Both the position numbers and the translations under genes were made by a program. This document shows positions 1-9,308 of a stretch of 64,000 nucleotides of DNA, in pieces. The DNA is from Nematocida parisii ERTm1. Taxonomy: Eukaryota; Microsporidia. The notes under the pieces were generated by a model, which made no database searches, was not told the origin of the DNA, and saw only the letters and a list, made by a program, of their open reading frames with translations. Numbering within the stretch: the first letter of the stretch is position 1; each line of letters starts with the position of its first letter. The stretch lies in NCBI RefSeq assembly GCF_000250985.1, contig NW_013524649.1, positions 390,065-454,064 of the forward strand. Reading direction: 5' to 3'.

Positions 1-605
1 TCTTTATACCCAAAAATGGATCTGTTTCCTATTTAAATATATTTGCTCCTACTAATGCAAATTACTGTGAGAATTCATTTAAAAAAGGATTATCTTTACT
101 ACAAGACTGTGCTGATAAAAACAATCTCTATTTCAATATTTCTAATCATGGCATTAACACTTTAACCCGAATTGATGGATTTGATTTACATAATTTCATT
201 AAGATAGTTGGTAGTAATTATACAAGAATGTTTACTGAGCACATAAGTTCTCTTTTTAGTTCACATATTGATATAATGAAGAATTATCATGCATGTGATA
301 AAGTAGTTCCTAATCTTAATTATATAGTAAACCATAACACACATAATCTGCCCATGTTACACATAGAAAAAGAACAAAAACCAGCTAAAGACTCATCTAA
401 ATTAAAGTCTTGGCTATCTATATTATCTGTTTCAGGGATATTATTAATTCTACTAATAATTGCTACTACCATATATATACATTATCGCAGTAGATTAAGT
501 ACTAATGCAGATAAGTTATGCAAATCATTTAGTACTAATAATTCTAAATTTAAATATAAAGAATTAACAGATTCTATCCGCAAGTATAATAATATATATA
601 GGTAA
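1..605 (+). CDS. 3' part of a membrane protein, 5' end outside window
   Basis: The reading frame is open from base 3 to the stop at 603-605, so the gene begins before the window and the ATG at 228 is probably internal. About 200 residues are visible. The N-terminal visible part is Asn/Ser/Tyr-rich and soluble-looking. It is followed by a Lys-rich stretch and one strong hydrophobic segment (bases about 410-485, LSVSGILLILLIIATTIYIH) and a short basic tail of about 40 residues. That is the layout of a type I membrane protein with a small cytosolic tail. I do not recognise a family. A single family-A half repeat (ttaacccgaatt, about 161-172) lies in the frame. The protein is probably lineage-specific. 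Confidence 0.7.
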   Translation, partial: FIPKNGSVSYLNIFAPTNANYCENSFKKGLSLLQDCADKNNLYFNISNHGINTLTRIDGFDLHNFIKIVGSNYTRMFTEHISSLFSSHIDIMKNYHACDKVVPNLNYIVNHNTHNLPMLHIEKEQKPAKDSSKLKSWLSILSVSGILLILLIIATTIYIHYRSRLSTNADKLCKSFSTNNSKFKYKELTDSIRKYNNIYR

Positions 606-994
606 TTAACACATATACTTGGATATACCTAGAGATTCAATCTAATTAATAAATATATTTTATTAAACTAACTATTTTACATTCTATAATAAATATGTAC
701 AGGTTTAAAATAAAAAAATAAAAAGGAAATAAAAAGAATAATAAAGAGGGATAAATAATAGAAGAGGAGAAGAATGGGCGTGTATACGAGCGGGGTGTAC
801 ATGAATAATTATTATACAATTTAGTACACTTTTAATGATTTTTACAGTATATTATACGTATACAGGAGTATTTAAATAGTAATTTATATTATAAGTAGTT
901 TAATAATAGAATATAAAATGATTTGTTTATAATACAGTTAAAGTGACCAATTAATACAACAAATAATATATATTGTAGACTGATTAGAAGTATA
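606..994. other. AT-rich intergenic region
   Basis: No gene is visible. A purine-rich stretch (about 705-775) is followed by a slightly GC-richer patch (775-800). The last 150 bases are T/A-rich and presumably hold the promoter of the next gene. Confidence 0.5.
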
Positions 995-2185
995 ATGAAG
1001 AGATCAAGTATATTTATACTTATACTTATATTAACAGCAGGGATAGGAGTACCAGCTGCTTTTTTATTTATAAGAGGGGCAAAGAAAAGAAGTAATAATA
1101 GAAAAAGTGAAAATGCAGTAAATAGTAATACAGTATTAAAAGCAGAAGAAGCAGTGACAGAACAAGAAGAAGCAAAGCAAGAAAGGGTAATGGATGAGCA
1201 AGTAAAGAAAGAGCAAGAAAGAGCAAAAGATGAACAAGAAAAGAAAGAGCAAGAAAAAGCAGAAGAAGTACCATACATAGTAGATGACATGGGGTTTGTT
1301 CGTTTTAATTCATTATTATCATCTGAAAGCAGTGTACATAACAATGTAGAACAAGAAGATGAACATGTATCAGCACACCACAGTAGCACAGAACAAGAAG
1401 ATGAACATGTATCAGCACACCACAGCAACACAGAACAAGAAGATGAACATGTATCAGCACACCACAGTAACACAGAACAAGACGTAGATGGAACTAGTAA
1501 TAAAACCACATATGATGTAGAGTATGTAAGCAGTATATTTACTAAACCATCTGAAGAACCAGTAAATGAACAATCACCAGCAGTGACAGAAGATAATTTA
1601 GACAATCCACCACTGGTAAACAAAAAGGGAATTAAGCCAGAAAGTGTAAACACACAAGTAGAGAACGAAAATACTTCAGTAGAAGATAATGCTAAATCTG
1701 GAGGACTCTTTAGTCGTTTATCCAATACATTCTTAAGAAAGCCAGAAGAACTGAAAGAAGAGCCAATAACCAAAAAACCAGAAAATTCACCAACGGGAGA
1801 AGTAAAACCAGAGAATAGTCCAAATCCAGATGAAGTCAAGAAGAATGAACCAGCTACAGAACCGGAACCCGAAAATATGAATACTGCCATTGCAGAAGAA
1901 GGCAGTACTAAACCATCTTCATTTATGGGGTATATAACGAGTTTCTTTAATACATCGAATGTATCACCAGATGAGAAAGAGTCTCGTCAACTAAACTCAG
2001 TCACTCCCAGTTATACAGAGGACAATGAATCAGACAAGTTTATAAGCCATGAGGATTCAAGTATATCATCTGAAATTGTAAATAACTATGAACCATCTGA
2101 TAATAACAATGAAGCAGAGACAATATATGAGCAAAGCATTGAATCCAACAGTGGATTTGATTATGGTAATTCTATGCCATTCTAA
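995..2185 (+). CDS. Signal-anchored acidic repeat protein, lineage-specific
   Basis: The 396-residue product starts at a clear ATG with a basic-hydrophobic N-terminus (MKRSSIFILILILTAGIGVP...), which reads as a signal peptide or type II anchor. The rest is hydrophilic, rich in Glu, Asn, Ser and Pro. A Glu/Lys/Gln heptad-like stretch (residues about 45-90) could form a coiled coil. Next come three 14-residue tandem repeats (EQEDEHVSAHHSxT, residues 119-160) and a long Ser/Pro/Glu-rich tail. There is no second membrane segment. I do not recognise a family. Secretion to the parasite surface or host cell is inferred from the N-terminus and the repeats only. The gene is codirectional with NTT, 630 bases downstream. 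Confidence 0.8.
   Translation: MKRSSIFILILILTAGIGVPAAFLFIRGAKKRSNNRKSENAVNSNTVLKAEEAVTEQEEAKQERVMDEQVKKEQERAKDEQEKKEQEKAEEVPYIVDDMGFVRFNSLLSSESSVHNNVEQEDEHVSAHHSSTEQEDEHVSAHHSNTEQEDEHVSAHHSNTEQDVDGTSNKTTYDVEYVSSIFTKPSEEPVNEQSPAVTEDNLDNPPLVNKKGIKPESVNTQVENENTSVEDNAKSGGLFSRLSNTFLRKPEELKEEPITKKPENSPTGEVKPENSPNPDEVKKNEPATEPEPENMNTAIAEEGSTKPSSFMGYITSFFNTSNVSPDEKESRQLNSVTPSYTEDNESDKFISHEDSSISSEIVNNYEPSDNNNEAETIYEQSIESNSGFDYGNSMPF
1349..1474 (+). repeat. Three 42-bp in-frame tandem repeats
   Basis: Units at 1349-1390, 1391-1432 and 1433-1474 are almost identical, differing by single bases in the Ser-Ser/Asn-Thr codons. A fourth partial unit begins at 1475. The 42-bp period keeps the frame and encodes 14 residues with a His-His pair. 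Near-identity suggests recent expansion and likely copy-number polymorphism. Confidence 0.95.
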
Positions 2186-2813
2186 AATATATTACACAAT
2201 GTATTATTAAAACTATATAACTTATTGCACAGTGTATTATTAATTTTGTATATATGTCTACTATAACTTATTACATAATGTATTATTAAAACTATATAAC
2301 TTATTACGCAATGTATTATTAATTTTGTATATATGTCTACTATAACTTATTACATAATGTATTAAATAAAGTAAGCAAACAAGCACTTATGATATATTAC
2401 TATTTGTTTATAATTTATTGTACAATGTGTAATAATTTCTATTATATAAACAAATTCATATAAAGAGCCATTCATTTAATATGGTTTGTTTATTTTTTAC
2501 ACAATGTACAATAAATTATAAACAAATACCAATATAATTAGCACATATCACACAATGTACAATAAATTATAAACAGCCCACACAAACTTCACTCTATAAT
2601 ATACTACACAATACATAATAAATTATATAACCACTTATTATTTTATACACATACACTTATATATTATAATTTTTCTTTTTATTACACTATTATCAATAAG
2701 TCTTACTATACGTTTTTATTACAACGCTTTCTTTCATTAACATTGAAATATTTTGGCAGAATTTTCACTGATGAATTTTTCAAACTATTTATTTATTTTT
2801 TTATTACCTGCCC
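2186..2813. repeat. Intergenic repeats: 79-bp tandem duplication and 28-bp inverted arms
   Basis: A 79-bp unit starting near 2199 is repeated from 2278 to about 2356 with a few mismatches. Farther on, a 28-bp arm at 2403-2430 recurs in inverted orientation at 2499-2526 with one mismatch. A further copy in the second orientation lies near 2550-2577. All contain the family-B core (acacaatgta...ttattgtac). The last 100 bases before NTT are T-rich and end with cctgccc next to the ATG. Confidence 0.85.
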
Positions 2814-4505
2814 ATGCAAACAACAGGACTGAACAACTACTATAGAAACTCGTCCCTTCCCACAGAAGAAGCACACGAGGAACAAGCAGACCAGTGCAGT
2901 AAGTTCTTTAAAGTACTCAAAGTAGAGTACCCAAAGTTCTTCACAATGGCATTCCTTTACTACTGCATTGTCTTAGCATACTCCATCCTTAGAGACACAA
3001 AAGATGCCGTGGTACTTGACAGAATGTTACCAGCATCCATCCAGTACCTTAAGTCATTCATTGTAATGGGCGTAACCATGGGATTCGCAATCCTATTCCA
3101 GCTACTCCTAGCACGGGGTGTCACACTAGAGAGACTTATGTTTATATTCAATGCAGGATTCGGAATATTCTTCTTTGTGTACGCTCTGGTCCTATTACCA
3201 AGCATAGATTACATAGAACCGTACAAGTTCTGGATCCATGACATATTCGCAGACAAGAAGATGTTCATTAATGGGCTTGAGTTCTTACAGGGCTTATTCC
3301 TTACGATTAATTTCTGGACGGGTACGCTTATTTACATAACAGCTGAATTATGGGGCAATGTGATGGCTTCACTGATGTTCTTCGCAGTGGCTAATGAAAT
3401 ATGTCCATTAAAGCAGGCCCTCCGGTTCTATCCGTTATTCATTATTGCTGCTAATTTAGGCCTGGTCACATCGGGTGGGTCTATGATACTGAACTATTAC
3501 GTGCTTACGGCATTCCCTGAGTACAAGACAAAGATAATCGGTGGGTTTATTGCATTTGTATCTGCACTGTGCGCCATGAACATATTCACGTACAGGCACT
3601 TAGTCAAGAACATCATACCGTACCCTATCTACATCATATCTGAAGGTGCCCCCAGGAGGAGTGGTGGCAAGGAGAAGGTGGGCATCCTTGATGGGTTTAA
3701 GATTATGCTGAAGACCCCGATCGTATTCCACTTGTCAATTACTGTGCTTGGGTACGGGTTATGCACTAACTTAACAGAAGCCGCATTCAAGTCTGCGTTA
3801 AGGAGTGCTTCTAAGTCAAGTGGTTCTGATGTCATGACGAGTGTAGTGCTCGTACAGGGATCCCAGCAGATAACGATCGGGTTAGTGGTCATTGCGATCC
3901 TCCTGTCCCCGATTAAGTCATTAATCCAGAGGAAGGGGTGGCTCGCCCTGGGCATGATTACGCCCGTGTGTACGCTGATCAGTGCGATGTCATTCCTGCT
4001 GCTCGTATGGGCGAATGCTTCAGTGACTGTCACTGGCAAGGAGGCAGAGAATCTTCTTAACAGAGTCAGTAAGCGGCTGTTCACTGCCGTAGGGTGGGTT
4101 AATAACCCAGAATTAGAGTCACGGGTAGGCTTCTACGCCGTAAATGCCATAAAGATCTTGAAGTACGCTGCATTCGACATAGGCAAGGAGGCGATCGGTA
4201 TAAAGATCCCGAAGGAGTACAAGGCCCGGTTCAAGGGGGTGTACGACGGTGTCTGTGGTAAGCTAGGCAAGTCACTTTCATCGAACTTACAGATCCTTAT
4301 GCTTGGGATGCTGAACCTGTCTGATATCCGGACGGCCGCGTTCCTTCTGGCCGTGTCGGTCCTTGGGGTGTCCCTGGTGTGGAACTTCTCCACGCTGTAT
4401 TTAGGCCGGAAGTACGACGAGTCCGTCCGGGAGGGCCGTGACTTATACATTGGTGAGATATCCAGCAAGAAGCAGGTCAACAAGGAAAGCAAGTTAGTTC
4501 AATAA
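2814..4505 (+). CDS. NTT: ATP/ADP carrier protein (NTT family)
   Basis: The 563-residue multi-spanning protein has about 12 hydrophobic segments. It matches the plastid/Chlamydia/Rickettsia-type nucleotide transporter family. Recognisable landmarks are SILRDTKDAVVLD near residue 57, the ELWGNVMASLMFFAVANEI segment, and the YPLFIIAANLGLVTSG segment. In microsporidia these carriers import host ATP in exchange for ADP; the family was acquired from bacteria. The start is the first ATG after a T-rich tract and a CCC motif directly upstream, a signal reported for microsporidian genes. GC content rises visibly from the 5' to the 3' half. The gene is followed by the ORC4-like gene on the same strand. 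Confidence 0.95.
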   Translation: MQTTGLNNYYRNSSLPTEEAHEEQADQCSKFFKVLKVEYPKFFTMAFLYYCIVLAYSILRDTKDAVVLDRMLPASIQYLKSFIVMGVTMGFAILFQLLLARGVTLERLMFIFNAGFGIFFFVYALVLLPSIDYIEPYKFWIHDIFADKKMFINGLEFLQGLFLTINFWTGTLIYITAELWGNVMASLMFFAVANEICPLKQALRFYPLFIIAANLGLVTSGGSMILNYYVLTAFPEYKTKIIGGFIAFVSALCAMNIFTYRHLVKNIIPYPIYIISEGAPRRSGGKEKVGILDGFKIMLKTPIVFHLSITVLGYGLCTNLTEAAFKSALRSASKSSGSDVMTSVVLVQGSQQITIGLVVIAILLSPIKSLIQRKGWLALGMITPVCTLISAMSFLLLVWANASVTVTGKEAENLLNRVSKRLFTAVGWVNNPELESRVGFYAVNAIKILKYAAFDIGKEAIGIKIPKEYKARFKGVYDGVCGKLGKSLSSNLQILMLGMLNLSDIRTAAFLLAVSVLGVSLVWNFSTLYLGRKYDESVREGRDLYIGEISSKKQVNKESKLVQ

Positions 4506-4762
4506 ACCACCACTAATATTACCGTTTACTCCCACGCGTACTACCGCATGATTATGCAGTGGGCCCTGTACGGTGGGTCAGAATTATTCAATCATTGCGC
4601 ATAAAGAATTAATAATTATTACGCTTAGACTACAAATACTTGGAACCCGGTTATATTTACGGTTAAAACAGAATATATCACACATTATATCATATATTTC
4701 ATTATTTTTTACGCTTACCCCCGTAAGTTTTGCTCTTTTTTTCAAATTTTAATTTATTTCCC

Positions 4763-5752
4763 ATGAGCATACGCCCGATTAAGAAAATAAAAATATCCCA
4801 GGAGAAAGAGGAGTTAGACCCGTTCTCAGCCGCATCAACCATCCCGGAGTACTTAAGCATAGCGTACACCCAGGAAATAGAAACCCGGTACATCTCGCTA
4901 ATTGAAACCCTCATCCTAAGGATAAGCTCTGAGGAGAGCCAGAAGATATGGATATACGGCCCAAAAAGGATCACCGACCACATCATAAAGATACTTGCCG
5001 TATCAAGTGCCAAGAGCGTAGAGCCCCTGCTTAAGAAGCACATATTCGACACCTCCAATATTTACTTACTAGACCTATCGAATAATTCCGTACGTGCCTC
5101 ACGGACTGTCCTGTACAGGATATTAGAGAAGGCTTCACCACTAAGCCTACTCAACAACAAGTTCATATTCCAGATACCCCGTGTGGCAGATATGCTTACG
5201 TTAGACAAAAGGATAGTCAGCAGAATGGACGGCGTAAAGGCGTATGTTAAGGAATTATCACAGAATGAGTACTTTAAGATATTCAGTCGTGTGATAGAGA
5301 TAATCAAGGCACGGAGTGACATCCCAGATATAAACCGGGTTAGTTCGGGTTTACATGACTTTATAAAGTATTCGTATATGGTGGACAATACGTATGAAGG
5401 ACTTTCTATTAAGTTCTATAAGTACTTATACTGTGTACAGGAGCCTAATCCGTATAAGTTATTAAGTTCAGTGCATTTGATTATTCTGATGGCTGCGTCT
5501 GTTAAGCGGGTCACTTTATGCAGTGTGTTTGAGGAGTTTGAGAGGCGTATTTCGTACGTGCCTCATTTCAAGAAGGTTTCCAAGGACTGTGTGTTCAGGC
5601 GGCTTACGGACTTAATGAGCTTAAACTTAATTGCGCGCGGGTACTTCACGAGCGACCGGATCGAGTTAGAGTCGGAGATACTTTCACGGGACGAGATATA
5701 TTTAAAGGTCATGCTAGAGCGGGTCAAGAAGTTCTGGACGAACAAAGTGTAA
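4763..5752 (+). CDS. ORC4: ORC4-like origin recognition complex subunit
   Basis: I start at the ATG at 4763 (MSIRPIKKIK), preceded by tttccc, rather than the in-frame ATG at 4730 inside the T-rich leader. The 329-residue protein has a degenerate P-loop region (IWIYGPKRITDHIIKIL, about residue 68). A sensor region reading DMLTLDKRIVSRMDG resembles the ORC4 LEKRVKSRF motif. The C-terminal winged-helix part (HLIILMAASVKRVTLCSVFEEFERRI...) is aligned as in ORC4. ORC4 is part of the complex that marks replication origins and loads MCM. The P-loop lacks the usual GKS/T, so ATP binding is doubtful. The call rests on pattern recognition, and another Orc/Cdc6-type AAA+ protein is possible. Confidence 0.65.
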   Translation: MSIRPIKKIKISQEKEELDPFSAASTIPEYLSIAYTQEIETRYISLIETLILRISSEESQKIWIYGPKRITDHIIKILAVSSAKSVEPLLKKHIFDTSNIYLLDLSNNSVRASRTVLYRILEKASPLSLLNNKFIFQIPRVADMLTLDKRIVSRMDGVKAYVKELSQNEYFKIFSRVIEIIKARSDIPDINRVSSGLHDFIKYSYMVDNTYEGLSIKFYKYLYCVQEPNPYKLLSSVHLIILMAASVKRVTLCSVFEEFERRISYVPHFKKVSKDCVFRRLTDLMSLNLIARGYFTSDRIELESEILSRDEIYLKVMLERVKKFWTNKV

Positions 5753-6461
5753 TAAGTAATGATTAATACACAATACATAGTACACACTATATAATAAATA
5801 ATGATTACACTATTACTAATAATACATAGCATAATAAATACTACATAGTACACACTGTACAATATATAATACTTATTACACACAGTACATTATATAATAC
5901 ATAGTACATTATATAATACTTATTACATACTATACATTATATAATACATAGTGCATTATATAACACACTATAACAATACTTATTACATACTATACATTAT
6001 ATACTATTACATATCACACACAGTACAATAAATAATACACTATAACAATACTAATAGCACACAGCATAATAAATAATAATACATAGTACACTACTTATTA
6101 CACACTGTACATTATATACTACTTATTATATACTACTTATTACACATAGTACATTATATACTATTACATAGTACACACTGCACATTATATAATACATAGT
6201 ACAACTTATTACACATAGTACTACTTATTACACACTACTAATTATATAATACATAGTACACACTGTACATTATATACTATTACACTTATTACACATAGTA
6301 CATTATATAATACTTAGTACAACTTATTACACATAGTACTACTTATTACACACTACTCATTATATACTACTTATTACACATAGTACATTATATACTATTA
6401 CATATCACACACTGTACAATAAGTTTTATACTAGAGTGGTCTCTCTAAAAAATTCTAAAAA
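5753..6461. repeat. Family-B low-complexity array
   Basis: About 700 bases consist of irregular copies of acttattacacatagtacattatatact and variants, each near 30-40 bases. No reading frame of gene-like composition is present. The array ends in a T-rich leader before BDP1. Confidence 0.9.
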
Positions 6462-6923
6462 ATGAACGAGAAGCAGACACTCGCACACTTTCTTGAGAAC
6501 AAGAACTTTACAGCGACCAAGAAGTACCAAAAGAAGAAGAAAGAAGACAAAGAAGAAGTAAAAGACAGTTTAATAATAGTAAATGGAGAAGTAGTAATAA
6601 ATAATGGACTAAAGAATGAATCAGAAGACAGAACTGTCATAGAAGACAGGATGACAGCCTTCTCATACGGCCGAGCCACCAGCAAAGGCAGGTGGTCAAA
6701 GGAGGAGACTATTTTATATTATAAGGGGCTATCTTTATGTGGGACTGATTTCACTCTCCTTGAGAAGATATTCACGGACAAGACGCGTAGACAGATAAAG
6801 AATAAGTTCAGCATAGAAGAGAAGAAGTATCCAGAGCGGGTTAGTCATGCCCTATCATCACACAGGATATTCAAGAAGGAAGAATTAGATGCACTTAGGA
6901 AGGAGTATACAGAGATAAAATAA
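6462..6923 (+). CDS. BDP1: Minimal TFIIIB subunit Bdp1 (B'')
   Basis: The 153-residue protein has a Lys/Glu-rich N-terminus and then the extended SANT domain of Bdp1. The domain runs KGRWSKEETILYYKGLSLCG, then TDFTLLEKIF, RRQIKNKFSIEEKKYPERV and SHAL (residues about 74-131). The order W...E..LFY..L...GTDF..I...F..R.R.Q.K.KF..EE...P.R...AL is diagnostic for Bdp1. With TBP and Brf1 it forms TFIIIB, which recruits RNA polymerase III to tRNA and 5S genes. The protein is far shorter than the yeast form (about 590 residues), leaving little beyond the SANT domain and a short C-terminal helix. It lies between two repeat arrays. Confidence 0.92.
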   Translation: MNEKQTLAHFLENKNFTATKKYQKKKKEDKEEVKDSLIIVNGEVVINNGLKNESEDRTVIEDRMTAFSYGRATSKGRWSKEETILYYKGLSLCGTDFTLLEKIFTDKTRRQIKNKFSIEEKKYPERVSHALSSHRIFKKEELDALRKEYTEIK

Positions 6924-7415
6924 GTGTAAAACAAAAATTATTAAAAATAACGGTTATTAAAAATTTTATACATAATACATAGTGATAATAGTGTAATAAG
7001 TAATACATAATAAGTAATAAATAGTACACAATAAGTAATAAGTAGTACATAATAAGTAATAAGTAGTACACAATAAGTAATAAGTAATAAGTAGTACACA
7101 TATTACTCACTTATTACACATAGTATATATAGTATTACTTATTCTATTACTTATTACACATAGTACTACTTATTACACATAGTACATATATTACTACTTA
7201 TTCTATTACTTATTACACACAGCCCATATATTACTACTTACTATACATAGTATATATATTACTGCTTATTCTATTAATTATTACACATAGTACATATATT
7301 ACTACTTATTACACACTACTCATTATATACTACTTATTACACATTGTATATTTAATATTCCTATTTTGTATAATATAAATTATAAGTATAAATATAATAT
7401 TAATTATTACACAAT
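6924..7415. repeat. Family-B array with short tandem units
   Basis: About 6980-7100 is a tandem run of agtaataagtagtacacaat-type units. From 7100 to 7340 irregular family-B copies follow (ttattacacatagtacatatattacta). No gene is visible. Confidence 0.9.
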
Positions 7416-8999
7416 ATGTTAGAAGTAGTAGACATACAGAATATTTTACAAAAACAAATTACACATGATGTAATAAGTAATGTACAGTATATAAATAATA
7501 TTAATATTATATATTATTATATATTAATGAATATTAATATTAATGAAATATTACCAAATAAGGATAATACGTTATTTAGTAAAATTATTGGATATATTTA
7601 CAGTAAAGATATAAAGAATACATATTTAGATATAAATAAGACTAACTTAGATAATACTACAGTAACAAATGAGATACTTAATAAGATATCTAAATATATA
7701 CATAAAGAACTTAATGTATACAGTACTAATAACACAATAAGTGACAAGTTATACAATAGTACAGAATATAATACACATAGTACAGTAAGTAATGATAATA
7801 GCACAGAATATAATATGTATAGTACAACAAGTACTATTAATAATACAATGTGTGATAATAGTACAGGATATAATACACATAGTACAGTAAGTAATGATAT
7901 ATTAAGTAATAGTAAGTATTTAGTCTTATATGATACTGTAATAGACACTTATACTTACAATATCTTACACATCCTATTAAGTTATACTTGCTCATTGCTT
8001 AAAAACAACCAATATTATCAGAGTGTAGACGTACTTCCATTCGATGCATTATATAATGATATATTACCAGTAAGTTTACACAACTATATAATCAATGAGT
8101 TAAATATTCTGTATACATTATTAAGGCATGATACAGCAGAAGAGGACTTACACGATATATTTCAGAACATAAAGAGCTTATACTATTACTACAACAGGAT
8201 AATGAATATACAAAGTATATATAATATAAAAAAAAGCAGTTATATAATTAATTATATAAACAATAACTGTAAAAACATTCCCAATAAGGAAATAGATAAA
8301 TTTTTAAATAACAAAAATTTACTATACGAAAATTTAAACAAATTTTATAACGAATTCCAGTATGACACAATAATTGCACTAATTCAGACCAGGACAGGCT
8401 CAGGCACGCCAATATTTGACAGAATCCATAAAGATGACTTTTTATGTAATGTATTGCATAAGGTTAATGCAAAACACACCATAACTTATTACACATACTA
8501 CATTATGTATTCGATATGTATATCAGTATTAATTGGTATAGGTGTAATAATTCTATTAAATAATACACTATGTGTAAAATATTCTAGTAATTATAACACA
8601 TTGTATATAAATAAGTATATGAGTATATTACTTATTGCTAGTACCATAATAAGTTCTGTACAATTACAAACCCATCTGCTTAACTATAAAAAGAGTATTT
8701 TATCATTATTAGAAAATGAATATGATAAATTATTTATGAGTGTATGTGTAATAAGTATTATATCTATATCAATTTTTTATATTAATCCGTTAATTATTAC
8801 AAATAATTTATTTAAATTAATTATTACTATATTTAGTATATTTAACGGTATTTTTTGTTTTTTTAACAATTATATCAAAAAAGGAAATATATTTAATTAT
8901 AAAAATATTATTTATACAGTAATTTACATCATAAATATATTATTTATAACATATTTATTATATAATTATAATATAATCTACACATTTAACGGATTATAG
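7416..8999 (+). CDS. Lineage-specific five-span membrane protein with family-B repeats
   Basis: The 527-residue protein begins at the first ATG after an array, and its N-terminus (KQITHDVISNVQY) is itself read from a family-B element. Residues about 110-165 are Ser/Thr/Asn repeats (STEYNTHSTVSND, STEYNMYSTTST, STGYNTHSTVSND), again encoded by repeat DNA. A helical soluble middle follows (residues about 190-345). The C-terminal 180 residues hold about five hydrophobic segments. The middle shares a loose pattern (K-I-P-x-K-E...TRxGSGT) with the gene at 14489, and the C-terminus shares topology with the gene at 16472. A family relationship is therefore possible but unproven. I do not recognise a known domain. 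Confidence 0.75.
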   Translation: MLEVVDIQNILQKQITHDVISNVQYINNINIIYYYILMNININEILPNKDNTLFSKIIGYIYSKDIKNTYLDINKTNLDNTTVTNEILNKISKYIHKELNVYSTNNTISDKLYNSTEYNTHSTVSNDNSTEYNMYSTTSTINNTMCDNSTGYNTHSTVSNDILSNSKYLVLYDTVIDTYTYNILHILLSYTCSLLKNNQYYQSVDVLPFDALYNDILPVSLHNYIINELNILYTLLRHDTAEEDLHDIFQNIKSLYYYYNRIMNIQSIYNIKKSSYIINYINNNCKNIPNKEIDKFLNNKNLLYENLNKFYNEFQYDTIIALIQTRTGSGTPIFDRIHKDDFLCNVLHKVNAKHTITYYTYYIMYSICISVLIGIGVIILLNNTLCVKYSSNYNTLYINKYMSILLIASTIISSVQLQTHLLNYKKSILSLLENEYDKLFMSVCVISIISISIFYINPLIITNNLFKLIITIFSIFNGIFCFFNNYIKKGNIFNYKNIIYTVIYIINILFITYLLYNYNIIYTFNGL

Positions 9000-9228
9000 T
9001 ATTATAACGTATTATAACGTAGTATAATGGATATAATAAAGTTTTATTTTTATAATCTATATATTTAACGGGTTTATCAGTACTATATAGTATATGTATA
9101 AGTATATATAATGGGTTATAATCTATATATTTAACTGTATTATATGGTATACGCAGTGTATGTGCTATATATGGGTTATATGGTATATAATCTATATATT
9201 TAACCGTTTTTTATTTTATTTTTATTTT

Positions 9229-9308
9229 ATAATCTATATATTTAACTGCTTTATATCTTATAATCTATATATTTAACTGCTTTATATCTTATAATCTATA
9301 TATTTACT
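9229..9308. repeat. 31-bp tandem repeat at a gene 3' end
   Basis: The unit ataatctatatatttaactg plus an 11-base tail recurs at 9229, 9260 and 9291 (period 31). Related single copies lie near 9050, 9118 and 9188 in the same 296-base intergenic stretch. The last copy runs into the stop codon of the minus-strand gene ending at 9296. Confidence 0.9.

Noticed and set aside
889-1890. Long minus-strand open frame opposite the repeat protein
   Set aside because: It is the antisense of a repetitive gene with a better start, a signal-type N-terminus and acidic composition on the plus strand. The minus product is Ser/Cys/Phe-rich as expected for a shadow.
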